The notes below the pieces were generated by a model, which saw only the letters and a list, made by a program, of their open reading frames with translations, did not search any database and had not been told where the DNA came from. A program made the position numbers and the translations under genes. Below are positions 35,555-46,576 of a stretch of 64,000 bases of DNA, one piece after another. The stretch is from Microvelia longipes (Eukaryota > Arthropoda > Insecta > Hemiptera > Veliidae). Location: positions 20,454,657 through 20,518,656 of the forward strand of contig JACMZG010001914.1 of the NCBI GenBank assembly GCA_018340805.1, written 5' to 3'. Position 1 is the stretch's first letter, and every line of letters starts with the position of its first letter.

Positions 35555-36835
35555 AGGTAAGTTTGTGTGTTTTACATTTTTTTAAAGTGTCATTTACATT
35601 TTATCAGCAAAATGTTTTTTAAAAAATCAGTAAAATTAAGGATTACTATTTTTCTTGGTGAAAAAATTGGGGCACTTAATATATATCTTACCACATTAAT
35701 TTGTTGTACGCAATATCAATGTCCATTAAATGATTCCTGTGTCTTTTTAACGATAAAAACATTGTATTTATTTCCATTAAAATACATTTTAAATCCATTT
35801 ATCCTTATACATGCAATGTATAAGGAAGCATACAAAATTAATTAAGTATATGTTTCTAATTAGATGGCACAGGTCCCATTAATTTTATTTGTGGAGCATC
35901 TAACTAAAATGCACAGAGCAGTTCTGAGAACTCAAACTGCGTAAGAAATAGCTGCGCAGCCTTAAGCAATTTGACGACGGCATTAAGGATTGTTTTAATA
36001 TATTAAATTGATGCAAGCTGTTTTTATAAATGTATAAGGTGGTTATTATTTTATAAACTAAAAGCTAATTACGCTCACTTATATTCACATTAGTCATACT
36101 TATTTTAAAGTTGTATTCCCAAGCTTACCTTGATTATTATCTTCATGATCATATTAACAGAAAACAATACATTTTAATAACAAAAAAATTGGTAGGACAC
36201 ACAAAATACATTGACTGTATAACTTTAACAATAAAGAAATTAATTTAATTTGTTCTTGGCATGATTAATTCAAGATTAGGATTGTGAATCACTCAATTAT
36301 ATTCTTTCGTTCTATTTATAACTCAACCGTAAATAATATTATTTACGCATTATAACTATCCTTGAAAAGAGATATACCATATGCGGCTTAATCAGCGATT
36401 TAAACTAGGAAAATTATATAAAGATTTTAAGAGATGGATGAAATTATGCAGAAAAGGAAGAAAAAATATTAAAAATGATAAAGAAGAAGTAATATAAAAG
36501 AAAAATATAACCAAAATAGAATAAATAATACAGAAGGTGCAGAAGAAATAATTTCGATGAAATAAAAGAAATTAGAAGAAAAAAAAATATTGTAGCGTAT
36601 CATAAGAAATAACACAAAAGGGACAGAAGAAGTAACACAAAAAGGAAGAGGAAGTAACATAATAGACAGCTGTAATAAATTCTTAAAGTTAGCAGCACTG
36701 ACCATAAGGGCTATGATAAGCCCTTAATTTTTCAAACAATTCCAAAAGAGAAAAAAATATGCATCTAAGTTTATATCTAGCCATCTACCAAAGTTCATAG
36801 ATACATGGGGAAATTGACAAAAAGTTAATTCCCAC
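35555..36835. other. Unassigned AT-rich sequence
   Basis: A 92-codon plus-strand frame at 35567-35845 has no motif and no gene context. A purine-rich stretch (GAAGAAGTAA-type) lies at 36440-36660. Nothing else. Confidence 0.35.
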
Positions 36836-36844
36836 AAAATTGTC

Positions 36845-37482
36845 TATATGTATGTTATACATTTGTGTATAACATATGTATGTATCAATGTGTGTGTCTG
36901 TTATCATTGCAGCTCCCAGATTATTTATATAAACTCTAACTTTTAACTAGAGTTAAAAATTTGTACAAAAATCAGTGTATAGGTGCAACAATTTTTAAAA
37001 ATCATAAAGCGCAGAAAAATGATAGGATCGAAAAGAGATTTAGCACGCATGTAGACAAAAATAATATAAATATAAGACTAACATATGTGCCAAGTATCAT
37101 CTCATTATCAGCATTAATTTAATTTTTATCAAATGACTTGTGTATGCTTTTAAAAAATTAAAAACAATCGGAAAAAGGTTTAATTGAGTTAACATTTAGT
37201 ACAAGTACAAGTAGTTTATTTATTACTTGTATGTAATAAATAATTACTATAAGTTTCATTTCAATATACAAGTATGTCAATGATTTTTGTTGGATCATAA
37301 AAATTAAGCAGCATCGAACGTTGTCAGTGGATGGGTGACCGCTGGGAATGAAACGGATGTATTTAACATCTGAGGACGAGCGAAGCATAAATTCAACGAC
37401 AAAGTACGGAATATGAGCGTAAAGAATCGGACGAGATGGCAAAATGTTCCGAGATACCCCGTACCTGATTTTTTATTAATCA
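36845..37482 (+). mobile_element. 5S-like repeat family, copy 8 (5S-sense on plus strand)
   Basis: TGTGTGTCTGTTATCATTGC and AGCTCCCAG open the visible part; the outer end is lost or replaced by the dyad ATGTATGTTATAC/GTATAACATATGTAT. The 5S-like segment is at 37292-37348: AAAATTAAGCAGCATCGAAC (A-box side, compare AGTTAAGCAGCGTCGGGC of 5S rRNA) and TCAGTGGATGGGTGACCGCT then GGGAAT (C box, a near match to TTGGATGGGTGACCGCCTGGGAA). It ends TCTGAGGACGAGCGAAGC, then GAGATACCCCGTACCTGATT. This is the clearest plus-strand 5S match in the window. Confidence 0.75.
37292..37348 (+). promoter_or_regulatory. 5S-rRNA-like internal control region (type 1 Pol III promoter)
   Basis: Contains an A-box-like TTAAGCAGCATCGAAC and a C-box-like GGATGGGTGACCGCTGGGAA. 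In real 5S genes these bind TFIIIA. A small deletion lies just before GGATGGG and one C is missing from GACCGCCTGGG, so spacing between the boxes is shorter than in 5S rRNA. Whether it still drives transcription is unknown. Confidence 0.6.
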
Positions 37483-37484
37483 AA

Positions 37485-38405
37485 TCTGTATTTGGTTCAC
37501 TTATTATAATGTAATTAGTTTAAGTTTTAAAGCATCCCAAGAACATCCATGCCTTAAATGCCATTAAGGCAACGATAAACATATTGTTAGTAAGATATAG
37601 TATGCGTGATGAAAATATTAACAGTTATGAGATAGATATCAGATAAAAACGCCCATAACAATATCTTGTTATCATACTCAAATAGAGATGTGTATCGCAC
37701 ATTTAGTTAACAACACGTTTGCGAGGTATATTCTGTTATCCTTCTAACGCGCAGTAAAAGGCCATACATACAACCTATGATTCTTGTTTCCGAAGCATGT
37801 TTGTATGGGTAGAAAGCTTATAAAGGTCATAAGCAACATTGTTCTATGGCACATTGGTACGTATTGTTTTAAAGCACATAATGGTTCGTACACTATTGAT
37901 TCGAACTGAGAATACATTTGGTTTAACTATCATGAATTTGCAAGTAAAAATGAAACATGCATTTAGCATGTTTAATGAATAAATAGTTGTAATGAAATAA
38001 ATAGTTTGTCAATTACTAATAGTGAAAAATAATATACCGCCATTATTACTAAAAGAGATTTGATTGAGGACTATTCGTCGCATATTAATAACATAACATT
38101 ACATATAACATATCATCTACGATCCAAGAATATAAAATCATTGATACAAAAAATCCCCTTTAAATAAGGACAACTATACAAATAAGCACTTTTAATTATC
38201 TTCTTCAGAACTTAAAATAAAGAATTAAGTATAATATATTGTACTTCTCATACCATTTTAAAATGTAATCTACTTGACAAGTAAGCTACTCATGACAAGA
38301 AACTGAAATTTAATTTAATTTACATCTCACACTAGAACAAATAATACAATGTACTATATATAATTGTATTATTTGATATAATACAAATTATATTATATTT
38401 GACAA
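37485..38405. other. Unassigned AT-rich sequence
   Basis: Nothing coding. CAAATAATACAA/TTGTATTATTTG at 38337-38380 is a perfect 12-bp dyad around a short loop. Confidence 0.35.
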
Positions 38406-38426
38406 TTATTACTATATATATAAGTC

Positions 38427-38505
38427 TGCCTCCGTGGCTGTGATCGTAAAGGCGTTCGATTTCGGCACCGAAGATCCGGGGTTCGCATTTTATTTTCGTT
38501 ATTTT
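38427..38505 (+). mobile_element. tRNA-headed SINE fragment next to a TA tract
   Basis: GCCTCCGTGGCTGTGATCGT, AAAGGCGTTCG resembles the D-arm half of a tRNA-Leu/Ser (A box TGGCNNAGTGG-like). GATCCGGGGTTCGCATTTTA is the B-box half. It is the same head as the SINE at 62658 and also follows TATATATA directly. The 3' body is not recognisable. Confidence 0.5.
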
Positions 38506-39340
38506 TATTTTTTTAAAGATTTTTAGACGTTGTTTTTAAGTTTCCAAAATTTGTTTTTACTATTATTTTTAAATTAGAATTATTATGTTGTACTACCTTA
38601 TTATAGAAAGATTTAATTATTATTTTTATATACATGTAACCATCTCTTTTGTACAAGTTTAAAAAGCTTAAAAACAAATAAAGATAAATATTATTATTTA
38701 TTTATTTGTTCAGTAATAAAAAATAATAAAAAAAACCTTTATACGTCACACTTACGCGAGAAAGGAATGAATCTAACAAAAATATAATAAGAAAATGAAT
38801 AAGAAATGCAAATTGAAACAAACTTGATTAGGATCAAGTTCCAACTTATTGTGTACATCCTTACACTAGACATGTAAGCACTAACGAACTTAACTTAATT
38901 CCTTAATTTAAATCAAGAATAACTTATCCTTTACATAAACCAATGCTTATCTTATTAACTTACAGGTTTTTTTAAAATCCTTAATCAAATGCATTATTTA
39001 AAATAAAAATGAGTAAGAAAAAAACTATGTGATAAATTAGCTGATATCAGACAATTAGTATATCAGGTAATATATAAACATACATTACATAGTAAATAAA
39101 CATAGTAAATGTTATTAAGCGTAATGTATAGGAGGTTGCAAAGACATTTAGACATTTTTATAATCTTTACCTAGAGTCTACCGTGATTTTAATCTTCATC
39201 GAAAATAATCAATAAAACTATCAATTATTACATTTAATAACGTCTTCATTGTAAGGAATTAAACATAAATATCTTATAATAGTTATAATATTAGTTATAA
39301 ATAGTTATAGTTATAATATTATAACTATTAACAGCTAATT
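38506..39340. other. Unassigned AT-rich sequence
   Basis: AT-rich; 39283-39335 is an imperfect palindrome of TTATAATAGTTATAATA type. No gene. Confidence 0.35.
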
Positions 39341-39344
39341 AAAC

Positions 39345-39425
39345 AAGAGCCCTTCGGCACCTTGGCCCCTGCGCGGTGCCCGCGTCTCCCAGTAGCTGCT
39401 TCGCGGACACATGGTTGTTGTACTT
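39345..39425. mobile_element. GC-rich end fragment related to 19990-20620
   Basis: GAGCCCTTCGGCACCTTGGC, TGCGCGGTGCCCGCGTCTCC and AGTAGCTGCTTCGCGGACAC then TGGTTGTTGTACTT share the order and motifs of the GC-rich ends at 20035-20170. Single end only. Confidence 0.4.
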
Positions 39426-39835
39426 TATCAGTTCGTCATATTACTAGTTTATACAGGGTGGAACAATTCACTTAAACCAACATTAAACCATTAAAATCAT
39501 AGTGAACACATGGTCCTAGACTATCAAAAATGGTCTCTACCCCTAGTAAGTCGACCAACCTGAGTTTAAATTCACCAAAAAATTTTTGGTAATTATTACC
39601 CAAATGTGGTAATTTAATTACCACTTTTCGTTTTTTACTGTTTATTGTTTATTTGTCTTTTTTGTATAGATTTGTTTAATGTCTAAACTAGAAATAAAAT
39701 TATTGTCTTACTGGTGGAGCTCATGACTTCTAACATTAAAGAATCCATACCTAAAACAAAAAATGAAAATAAAATTAAATTAAAATCTGTAAAATTTAAA
39801 CTGCCGAAGAAAAATATATGGTGGCCATAAAAAAA
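39426..39835. other. Unassigned AT-rich sequence
   Basis: Nothing recognised. Confidence 0.3.
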
Positions 39836-39842
39836 CCTTAAA

Positions 39843-39965
39843 ATTCTGTAGCGGAGGTCCGAATTCTGGGCGAATTTCCTTAGTAATGCATGCTTTCACG
39901 CTTAACAATTAATTTCTTGCATAAGTTCTGGTTCATGCTTAATAACTTCCGATTCAATTTCTTCC
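39843..39965 (+). mobile_element. Terminal fragment of the GCGCGGAGGTCCG family
   Basis: TTCTGTAGCGGAGGTCCGAA, CTGGGCGAATTTCCTTAGTA and TTTCTTGCATAAGTTCTGGT resemble both the left arm at 47083-47260 and the end at 48818. It is diverged. Confidence 0.45.
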
Positions 39966-40119
39966 GAAGTTTCCTATTATAAATTTAATTCATAAATAGG
40001 TACTGTACACAATTATAGGTACTGCACACAATTTTACGCAACAAAATGAAGCATATATAGTTTATGCTTATCTTTGAGTGGTTTTAGAGCACACCCTTTA
40101 AAAATTCCAAAACGTTTCC

Positions 40120-40258
40120 TTTGATTTTTTTCGATACGTGTTTTAAGTGGTTAGGAACCTTTGAAACAGATTTCTGACTAAGTCCCGACTTTGACTTTAG
40201 CTGTACCACCCATTCCATTATCGATTTTACTAAAAGAAATTGCTAAATATCGCGGCGG
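40120..40258 (+). mobile_element. Degraded copy of the window-start repeat's 3' end
   Basis: TTTTTTTCGATACGTG, GGAACCTTTGAAACAGATTT and TTACTAAAAGAAATTGCTAA match, with many changes, TTTTTTCGTCATAAGGGACC, CTCTGAAACGGATTTGTG and GGAAATTCGCTAAAA of 340-430. Confidence 0.35.
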
Positions 40259-40259
40259 T

Positions 40260-40940
40260 ACCATTAATTTATTTGGATACACACTTCTTTATCAGTTTTA
40301 GAGGTTGGCTGCAATAATTTTACTCAAGATAAAGAAGTCATAAATAAGGCATTAATATTATTTAATCATTAACAAGTACAAAAGGAATTTAAGCTATAAA
40401 GATATTTAAATTACCCCATAATAATCAACTCAGCTGATAAAATAACTACATATGTATGACTTCTTTTACAGTTATTATGAAACATTGCCAAATTACAATT
40501 AATAATAACTGATAAATTATTAAAATTTAATAATAATTACAACGCACAGGTAACAACTTGGGTGTCCAAAAATAAATGCCAATAGAGGAAGTGATTAATT
40601 ATATTTCCCCAAAAAAAAGTTTCCAATTAAGTGCTTAATAAAGATAAATTTTAAAACCGACTCACTTATATCGACTTGTTTGTGATTATAAATTTAAATT
40701 TAGAAACTCTACATACGCCTGAGGAAAAGCCTATAAGGTATAAGATATTGTTAATAATGCATAAAGCTTTCCTACAGATGACAAACACTCATTATCGGGC
40801 CTTAATTATTAAATTAATTAAAACACTCACCAACGGCCCTAATTGTTTAATCGTATTAGACAGACAAGTTAATTATTAACTAACCTAGGTAAGCACCGAA
40901 AGAACTTATAAAATATCCGTGTAGGCTCAAAAGATTCTAA
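40260..40940. other. Unassigned AT-rich sequence
   Basis: Non-coding; the 67-codon frame at 40676-40879 has no recognisable motif. Confidence 0.35.
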
Positions 40941-40945
40941 AAAGC

Positions 40946-41142
40946 ATACGTAGATATGTATGCTAGACACAAAGAAATACGTAGATACGTATGCTAGACA
41001 CAAAAATAACGTAATATACTAGTAGGTATAGATATATGCTAGACACAAAAAATACGAAGATATGTATGCTAGACACAAAGAATACGTAGATATGTAGCTA
41101 GACACAAAGAAATACGTAGAATGTATGCTAGACACAAGACTG
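40946..41142. repeat. Minisatellite, about 31-bp unit, about 6 copies
   Basis: The unit is GATATGTATGCTAGACACAA, AGAAATACGTA, repeated with indels. The block GCTAGACACAA is present in every copy. Confidence 0.85.
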
Positions 41143-41612
41143 TGTTGTCTAAAAAACTTAAAACAAATCACAAACTTTAACCACTATTCTTAGAAAATAT
41201 TTATAAATGTGAAAGTACCCAAGTATCATCCTTGCTGACTACCTGATATAGCCTCAGGTAGTAATTAAGTTATTAAGTCTCATGTAAAAAGATGCATAAA
41301 ATATAAGGAAAACAAGCATAAATGAGACAGTAGTACCACCATTATATTTACAGTTATCGCCTGTAATAAAAATCATCAGGCAAGGTCAGAAAATCAAATA
41401 AAGTTTTTTTTATAAAACAATAACTAAGTTCTATAAAATCTTCATTACACAGCTATTTACTCTTGAGCTAAAAAGTAAATAGAAGACAACAGCCCTGTTG
41501 TCTTCGTCCTTAAATGCATTTTTCACTTACTTTAAGATTTTCTTCTAAACCAAAGGGAGGTTTAAGCTTTTCTAATAGGGGGGACACAAAGATCACGAAT
41601 ATTTATTTGCGT
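41143..41612. other. Unassigned AT-rich sequence
   Basis: No gene or repeat recognised. Confidence 0.3.
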
Positions 41613-41614
41613 AT

Positions 41615-41616
41615 TT

Positions 41617-41714
<98 letters not shown>

Positions 41715-41732
41715 ATATATATATATATATTT
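41615..41732. repeat. (TA)n microsatellite
   Basis: About 115 bp of TA ending in GTGTGTGTGC. The 99-codon plus frame is mostly its translation. Confidence 0.9.
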
Positions 41733-41734
41733 GT

Positions 41735-42275
41735 GTGTGTGCTTTCAAGAAGCTTCTTTTTATACACTGTTGGGATCTCGTATCTGTTAAAAAATACGGT
41801 TACAATGTTATGATGTCTTCGAATTTAAAATTAGTATCAAAAAGGGATTTATTCATCCTGTTTATTTACTGATATATTTTTTAAAGGACAAATTTAAATT
41901 TCAAACTATCCAAGTCCTAATCAAACAAGGAAAAAGAAAGTCGTATAGAAACTAGATAGATCTATAAACCAACTTCTTTCTATTTAATGGAAAATACATG
42001 TCATGAATTTAAAACCAAATGTCGGACGATATTGAAGACGATACTAAAAACTAGTTTCTTCTTCTTAAGAGATCTTTAATCAAGTAATGAATGCACTCGT
42101 ATCGTAAAACATAATACAAATTTTTCACACAATATTTACTTCCTAAGCAGTGATCTTTATTATTTTATTTAGTTCACGATAACTAAATAAAATAATAGAT
42201 CAAATTATATGATGGAAGTATAATTGCTCATACGCATTTCGCCACCCAAAAAAATCTCGTAATTCCAAATGGGAA
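41735..42275. other. Unassigned AT-rich sequence with one strong hairpin
   Basis: Non-coding; see 42159-42196 for the hairpin. Confidence 0.3.
42159..42196. repeat. Perfect 16-bp inverted repeat with 6-nt loop
   Basis: ATTATTTTATTTAGTT and AACTAAATAAAATAAT flank CACGAT. TGATCT and AGATCA outside extend the pairing with one bulged base. Confidence 0.75.
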
Positions 42276-42277
42276 TT

Positions 42278-42365
42278 CCTATAACGTTTATAAAAACCTT
42301 ATAAACGAACCTATAACGTTTATAAAAGCCTTATAAACGAACCTATAACGTTTATAAAAACCTTA
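42278..42365. repeat. Short tandem repeat, about 32-bp unit, three copies
   Basis: CCTATAACGTTTATAAAAAC then CTTATAAACGAA, repeated almost exactly. Each unit is itself a dyad (AACGTTTATAA / TTATAAACG). Confidence 0.8.
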
Positions 42366-42616
42366 AAATAGGAATGACATACCACGATAGACAATTCAAA
42401 ACGAACCAAGTCTGGCGAAAAACAGCCTTACATATAGTTGCAACCATACAAATTCTTGACGAATAACACTATAGAGATATATTACTAGAGGAACTAGTAG
42501 ATTATCTATATAATTAAATAAACAGAATACAGAAAATTATATCATATAGAAGAAAGTTAAAATACAAGTCAAAACACAAAAAAATGCGAGAACCCATTTC
42601 GTGATGGGCGTCATAG

Positions 42617-43080
42617 AAATATATTCTAAAGGGAGCATAGCCTATCTAAATACATTGAGAAGCCTAAAACATTTTTTGGGGCACTCAGGGGCTCTGTGTA
42701 ACCTCATTGAAACCTCCTTCAGGAGTGAGTTAAGGTTATAATTAAAAAATTTATTTCAGTTCCCCGCACATTGTTTGTGTTTTGATATTTATTTTTAACA
42801 TTTTACTATATAAGTTATTGTAATTTGGTACTAATTATTTGATTATGTTCATAGTGCAGGTTATCAGGTTACTTTTTCCATGTTTCAAAATTTAACCTAT
42901 AGGGCCCCTCTAGTAATAATTATCTCTACGATGGCCGTTTTTGATGTATTATAACCTTAACTCATTCTTATAGGAGGTTTCAATGAGGTTACACTGAGCC
43001 CCTGAGATTTCCAAAATAGTGTTCCAGGCCTCTTAATGTATTGAGATGGGCTATGCCCCCTCTATAAATATATCTCAACA
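42617..43080. mobile_element. MITE with ~130-bp terminal inverted repeats
   Basis: Left arm about 42617-42745: GGGAGCATAGCCTATCTAAA, TACATTGAGAAGCCT, GGGGCTCTGTGTAACCTCAT, TGAAACCTCCTTCAGGAGTG, AGTTAAGGTTATAAT. The reverse complement of 42948-43080 reads GGGGGCATAGCCCATCTCAA, TACATTAAGAGGCCT, GGGGCTCAGTGTAACCTCAT, TGAAACCTCCTATAAGAATG, AGTTAAGGTTATAAT. The arms are roughly 85 percent alike by eye. The interior (about 200 bp) has no ORF. AAATATATTCTA / TATAAATATATCT at the outer edges blurs the target-site duplication. Confidence 0.8.
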
Positions 43081-44540
43081 ATTAACGCAGTTTAAGGTAG
43101 TGTGCTATTTAAATTCTTGCCCTCCAACTCAATCCAAAACCTATCAATACTTTATCTTCAACTTGCATAGCCTAGTAACATACTTACAAGATCTTTCTAT
43201 TAATTAAAGTCGCAGTACGAATGCAGAAACGCGGTATTGCCAATACCACAAACCTATTTTTCACATTTTATAAACATTTCTGCAGTTTATCACTTTGATA
43301 TCAGTATTTAAAACAGTTTGTTTACGTAAAGCTTAGTAAAATTAGAACTTGGAAACACAGTTCTTCTTGAAACTGCACAATTTAAAAATGTTTAGACAGT
43401 AAATGATTCGTACAAAGGTTTTGTTTATAGAATTAGTTTACATTTTCTTTGTTTTATTTCTATTGTTTTTAACTTTATCTGGACTAATTCAGACAGTTTT
43501 CCAGTACTAATCTGTTTAGTTTTCCTTTGAAATAAAGTTTAAAGAAGTGTTTTTCATCATTTTCACCAGTTAAATTATTTATTGGAATTAATAAACATAA
43601 AAGAGAATCATAAAACAAGGTTGGTTTTAATAAATATTTTAAAATAAATTAGGAATTATCGAAATTTCCTAATAATATTAGGAAATATCCTAATAATATA
43701 ATATAATATAATATTATCCTAATAATATTAGAGATAAAAATAATATTTTTATCTCTTTTTATAGGATTTTATCAATTTTAGAGGAACAGTCTGTAGGATC
43801 AAGAAGTAAAAAGAGGAAGGAAAAAATACGAATAAGTGAAGTAGCACAATGATTTAAAATTCTACATACAGTTTGCGACATCTTTATCAAGTTTTGCCAT
43901 TTTAGTTTATACTTTTCATACAATAATAGCAGAAGTAATGATTGACACCAATCAAGTTAGCGCCACAATTTAAAATTAATTAAAAACAATTATATATCAT
44001 GTTTTTATATTATATATTATGGACTAATAATAATAAATCAAGTCTCATACAAATATGGGTCAGACTATAACTAGTGACTCCAATGAGACACAGTGCACAA
44101 ATATAATAAGGTGTGATACAAACAATTATAAATTTAAATCGATGAAGAAGGACTAACAATTTGCGAAAGGTTGTAACGCTATGGTAAGAAAAGGACAGTT
44201 TGGAATACCGGGGAAAAGCCGGTATCTTTGAAATTCAGTTGGCTGCGATTAACTCTTCAGCTGCTGTCAAATAAATAACACGACTAGGGATAGCAGCCAG
44301 TAGTTAAGAGAAAGGATTTATTCAATTTAACGCACAACTATAGCCACGGCGCTGGCAGAATGTAAGAACTAGTATAATAAAATTCAGAGTTACGTAAGAA
44401 TGAAAATAATTATTTACAATATTCTTATAAATTTTAACAAGGTATTTCATAATTGAGAAACGAACTGTTTCAAGATTTTACAAAATATGTACGTATTAAA
44501 TATTGGAATATGCTTAGTGCACAGTTTAGAATAAATTTTA
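43081..44540. other. Unassigned AT-rich sequence
   Basis: 43660-43745 holds nested CCTAATAATATTAGG dyads and a short (ATAAT)n run. The rest shows nothing; a mixed-composition patch at 44160-44350 is unassigned. Confidence 0.35.
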
Positions 44541-44542
44541 TA

Positions 44543-44910
44543 AAAATCGGTAAAGGGTACCTCGGTACTTTTTCTCATCACATCAGATTCGTAACACTCG
44601 TCTTCAGAAAGTTAAAGTCGTTAAATTTATACTGTAACACCTCTTCTGACACATTTTTCTTGTCCTCAGATAGAAAAAACAACAGCTTTGTTCCCAGCGG
44701 TTACCTATCCAAGCACTGACTATGCTCGACGCTGCTTAACTTTCATGATCCAGCATAATCATGGATATACTTGTCGCAAAGAAAGAACATTTAGTGTACT
44801 TATTTATTACGTAAATGTATACACTTGTACTAAATTTAACTCAATTAGATAATTTCTCGATTTTTTTAAAAATTTAAAAAAAGTTACACAAGTCATTTGA
44901 TACAAGCAAA
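44543..44910 (-). mobile_element. 5S-like repeat family, copy 9 (half)
   Basis: Begins AAAATCGGTAAAGGGTACCT, TTTTCTCATCACATCAGATT. The 5S-like part on the minus strand lies at about 44690-44750 (CCCAGCGGTTACCTATCC and AAGCACTGACTATGCTCGAC then GCTGCTTAAC). The body is lost after about 44910. The A-box side is among the best preserved (GTTAAGCAGCGTCGAGC on the minus strand). Confidence 0.7.
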
Positions 44911-45340
44911 ATAACAAACACGGCAAATCAAGTTCATTCTGTCTAGAATTCAACCAAGCAATAGATCCAAAACATAATAATTGGATCAAACTAATAACAT
45001 TAGAATCTAATCCTGGATACAGAATCCTTCAGGGTTCACTAAAAAAGTAATTAAAAAGTGAAGACATAACCTAAGTTGTTAAGAGATCAGTGAGCTTTCG
45101 CAAGCACTGACATCTCGAGGGAGAGCTGGTTCGAGAGGGAGAGGTAGGACTGTATTTGGATAGAGAGGGGTGGTATGAACTGGAACCCAAAATAGAGATA
45201 AAAAAGAAACAAATAAGTAAACAAGACTATATTGTCTGAATAATCAAACTTAAGAGAATATCATAAATATAAATAGTAGTTTGTGTATGTTCTTTTATTC
45301 TGTACAGAGAGTACCTAGAATAAATTATTGATGGGTCTGA
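44911..45340. other. Unassigned sequence
   Basis: A purine-rich patch at 45110-45190 (GGGAGAGCTGGTTCGAGAGG) stands out in composition. No gene. Confidence 0.35.
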
Positions 45341-45462
45341 GTCTTGCCCCAGCACGTATAGGAAATAAAATATAAGCATAATTAAGAGAGATAGAATTTC
45401 TAGGTTTGCCCTGTGAGTAAAATTAGTTGGACGTAATCCATTGTCAGTACTATTTACAATTA

Positions 45463-45499
45463 ACGACGTTTCGGGAGCAGGTACTTCTCCCATCATCAG
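45463..45499 (-). ncRNA. Hammerhead-like motif in the left palindrome arm
   Basis: Exact mirror of the right-arm motif: on the minus strand CTGATGATGGGAG ... CTCCCGAAACGTC. A transcript crossing the whole palindrome would fold the arms together and hide the motifs. Transcripts starting in one arm would present one motif each. Confidence 0.4.
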
Positions 45500-45756
45500 G
45501 TTCGTCTTGAGAAAGACGGTGTGTGAGTCAAGTGTTGGGTGTTAGGACTTTAACCTAACTTCGTAGGCAGGTATCAACGACTTGTTATGCACTTTGAAAC
45601 CTTGTCTACGATGGGGCCTTCCCCCCACGATGGGGGAGGCCCCATCGTAGACAAGGTTTCAAAGTGCATAACAAGTCGTTGATACCTGCCTACGAAGTTA
45701 GGTTTAAGTCCTAACACCCAACACTTGACTCACACACCGTCTTTCTCAAGACGAAC

Positions 45757-45792
45757 CTGATGATGGGAGAAGTACCTGCTCCCGAAACGTCG
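45757..45792 (+). ncRNA. Hammerhead-like motif in the right palindrome arm
   Basis: CTGATGA, T, stem GGGAG, loop AAGTACCTG, stem CTCCC, GAAA, CGTC. The core order matches a type I hammerhead, with a 5-bp GC-rich stem II. Stem I is short (AAC/GTT) and stem III is just the self-complementary ACGT, as in dimer-dependent minimal hammerheads. The unpaired T after CTGATGA is atypical. Motif similarity is direct; activity is not. Confidence 0.4.
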
Positions 45793-45841
45793 TTAATTGT
45801 AAATAGTACTGACAATGGATTACGTCCAACTAATTTTACTC

Positions 45842-46570
45842 ATAATGCACCATTGTCACAAACTTTCACGTCTAGGTTTGCCCTAGCACGTAGGAAACAT
45901 GAGCGTCGGTGTACCTAACGAGATGGTGAAGAGTTGGGTGAGTGTCTATACCAGCGGGCCTGTCACCTGTAGGAACTCGCAAGGAAGATGAACCTAATAG
46001 ATATTAGGCCATAAAGAGGAAGAGATACAGGTGAGTGGCTTAAATTAAGCCCCATACAAGAGCAACCCCATGCGGTGCTCATGACTCAAAGAGTTTTGAG
46101 CCTCTAGTTCACTTATATGATTAGAGTGTACTCACACGAGTAGAGACGGCTTAGATGCCACTTAAATTAAGAAGAATGCTGAGTTCATTACTGAAAGAAG
46201 TCAAAAGGTACACCAGAAAAACTTTATAATCACGTCATTGTTCAAGAGGCAACAGGTTTATTTAAGCAACAGGTTATTTTACTTAGTTCAGTGTTGCCAA
46301 CTATATATAGAAAAAGGGAAATCTACACAGAGATCTAAAGAAGGGTGCTAAAATATGAACTTAAAATACACAAAATAAATACGTAGTACTCATATCCAAC
46401 ATAAGTTACTGTGCAAGTCCTACCTTACTATGACAGAAACTATAATATAGATACCCTAGTTTTAGTCTAGTTCGAGTCAAGAGAGTTAAGAGAAGTGTTG
46501 ATTATAGTTGGTTGGAAGCTAGATTACCATAATAGTAGACTAAACAAATCTTCGAGTTTTGTTTGGTCTA
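45842..46570. other. Unassigned, less AT-rich sequence
   Basis: 45860-46140 is richer in GC than its surroundings but without an ORF. GACTCAAAGAGTTTTGAGCC near 46083 is a dyad. It may belong to the element that produced the palindrome, but I cannot show it. Confidence 0.35.
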
Positions 46571-46576
46571 CTAAAC

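Larger units (their letters stand above)
45415..45841. mobile_element. Near-perfect giant palindrome (fold-back element), arms about 211 bp
   Basis: Left arm 45415-45626 and right arm about 45629-45841 are reverse complements with only one or two substitutions (TAGGACTTTAACC against TAGGACTTAAACC) and a small indel near the centre (GGCCTTCCCCCCACGATGGG). Outermost pairing is GAGTAAAATTAGTTGGACG with CGTCCAACTAATTTTACTC. Each arm contains a hammerhead-like core. Imperfect direct repeats GCCCCAGCACGTATAGGAAA (about 45346) and GCCCTAGCACGTAGGAAA (about 45881) lie outside. Near identity of the arms means recent formation or gene conversion. Penelope-like elements are known to carry hammerheads in terminal repeats that may be inverted, so a PLE-derived terminal repeat pair is one reading. 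No RT was found. Confidence 0.85.

Noticed and set aside
37292..37348. Genuine 5S rRNA gene
   Set aside because: Only about half of 5S is present, with deletions between the boxes, and it recurs within a longer dispersed repeat; a functional 5S needs about 120 bp with closed helix I.
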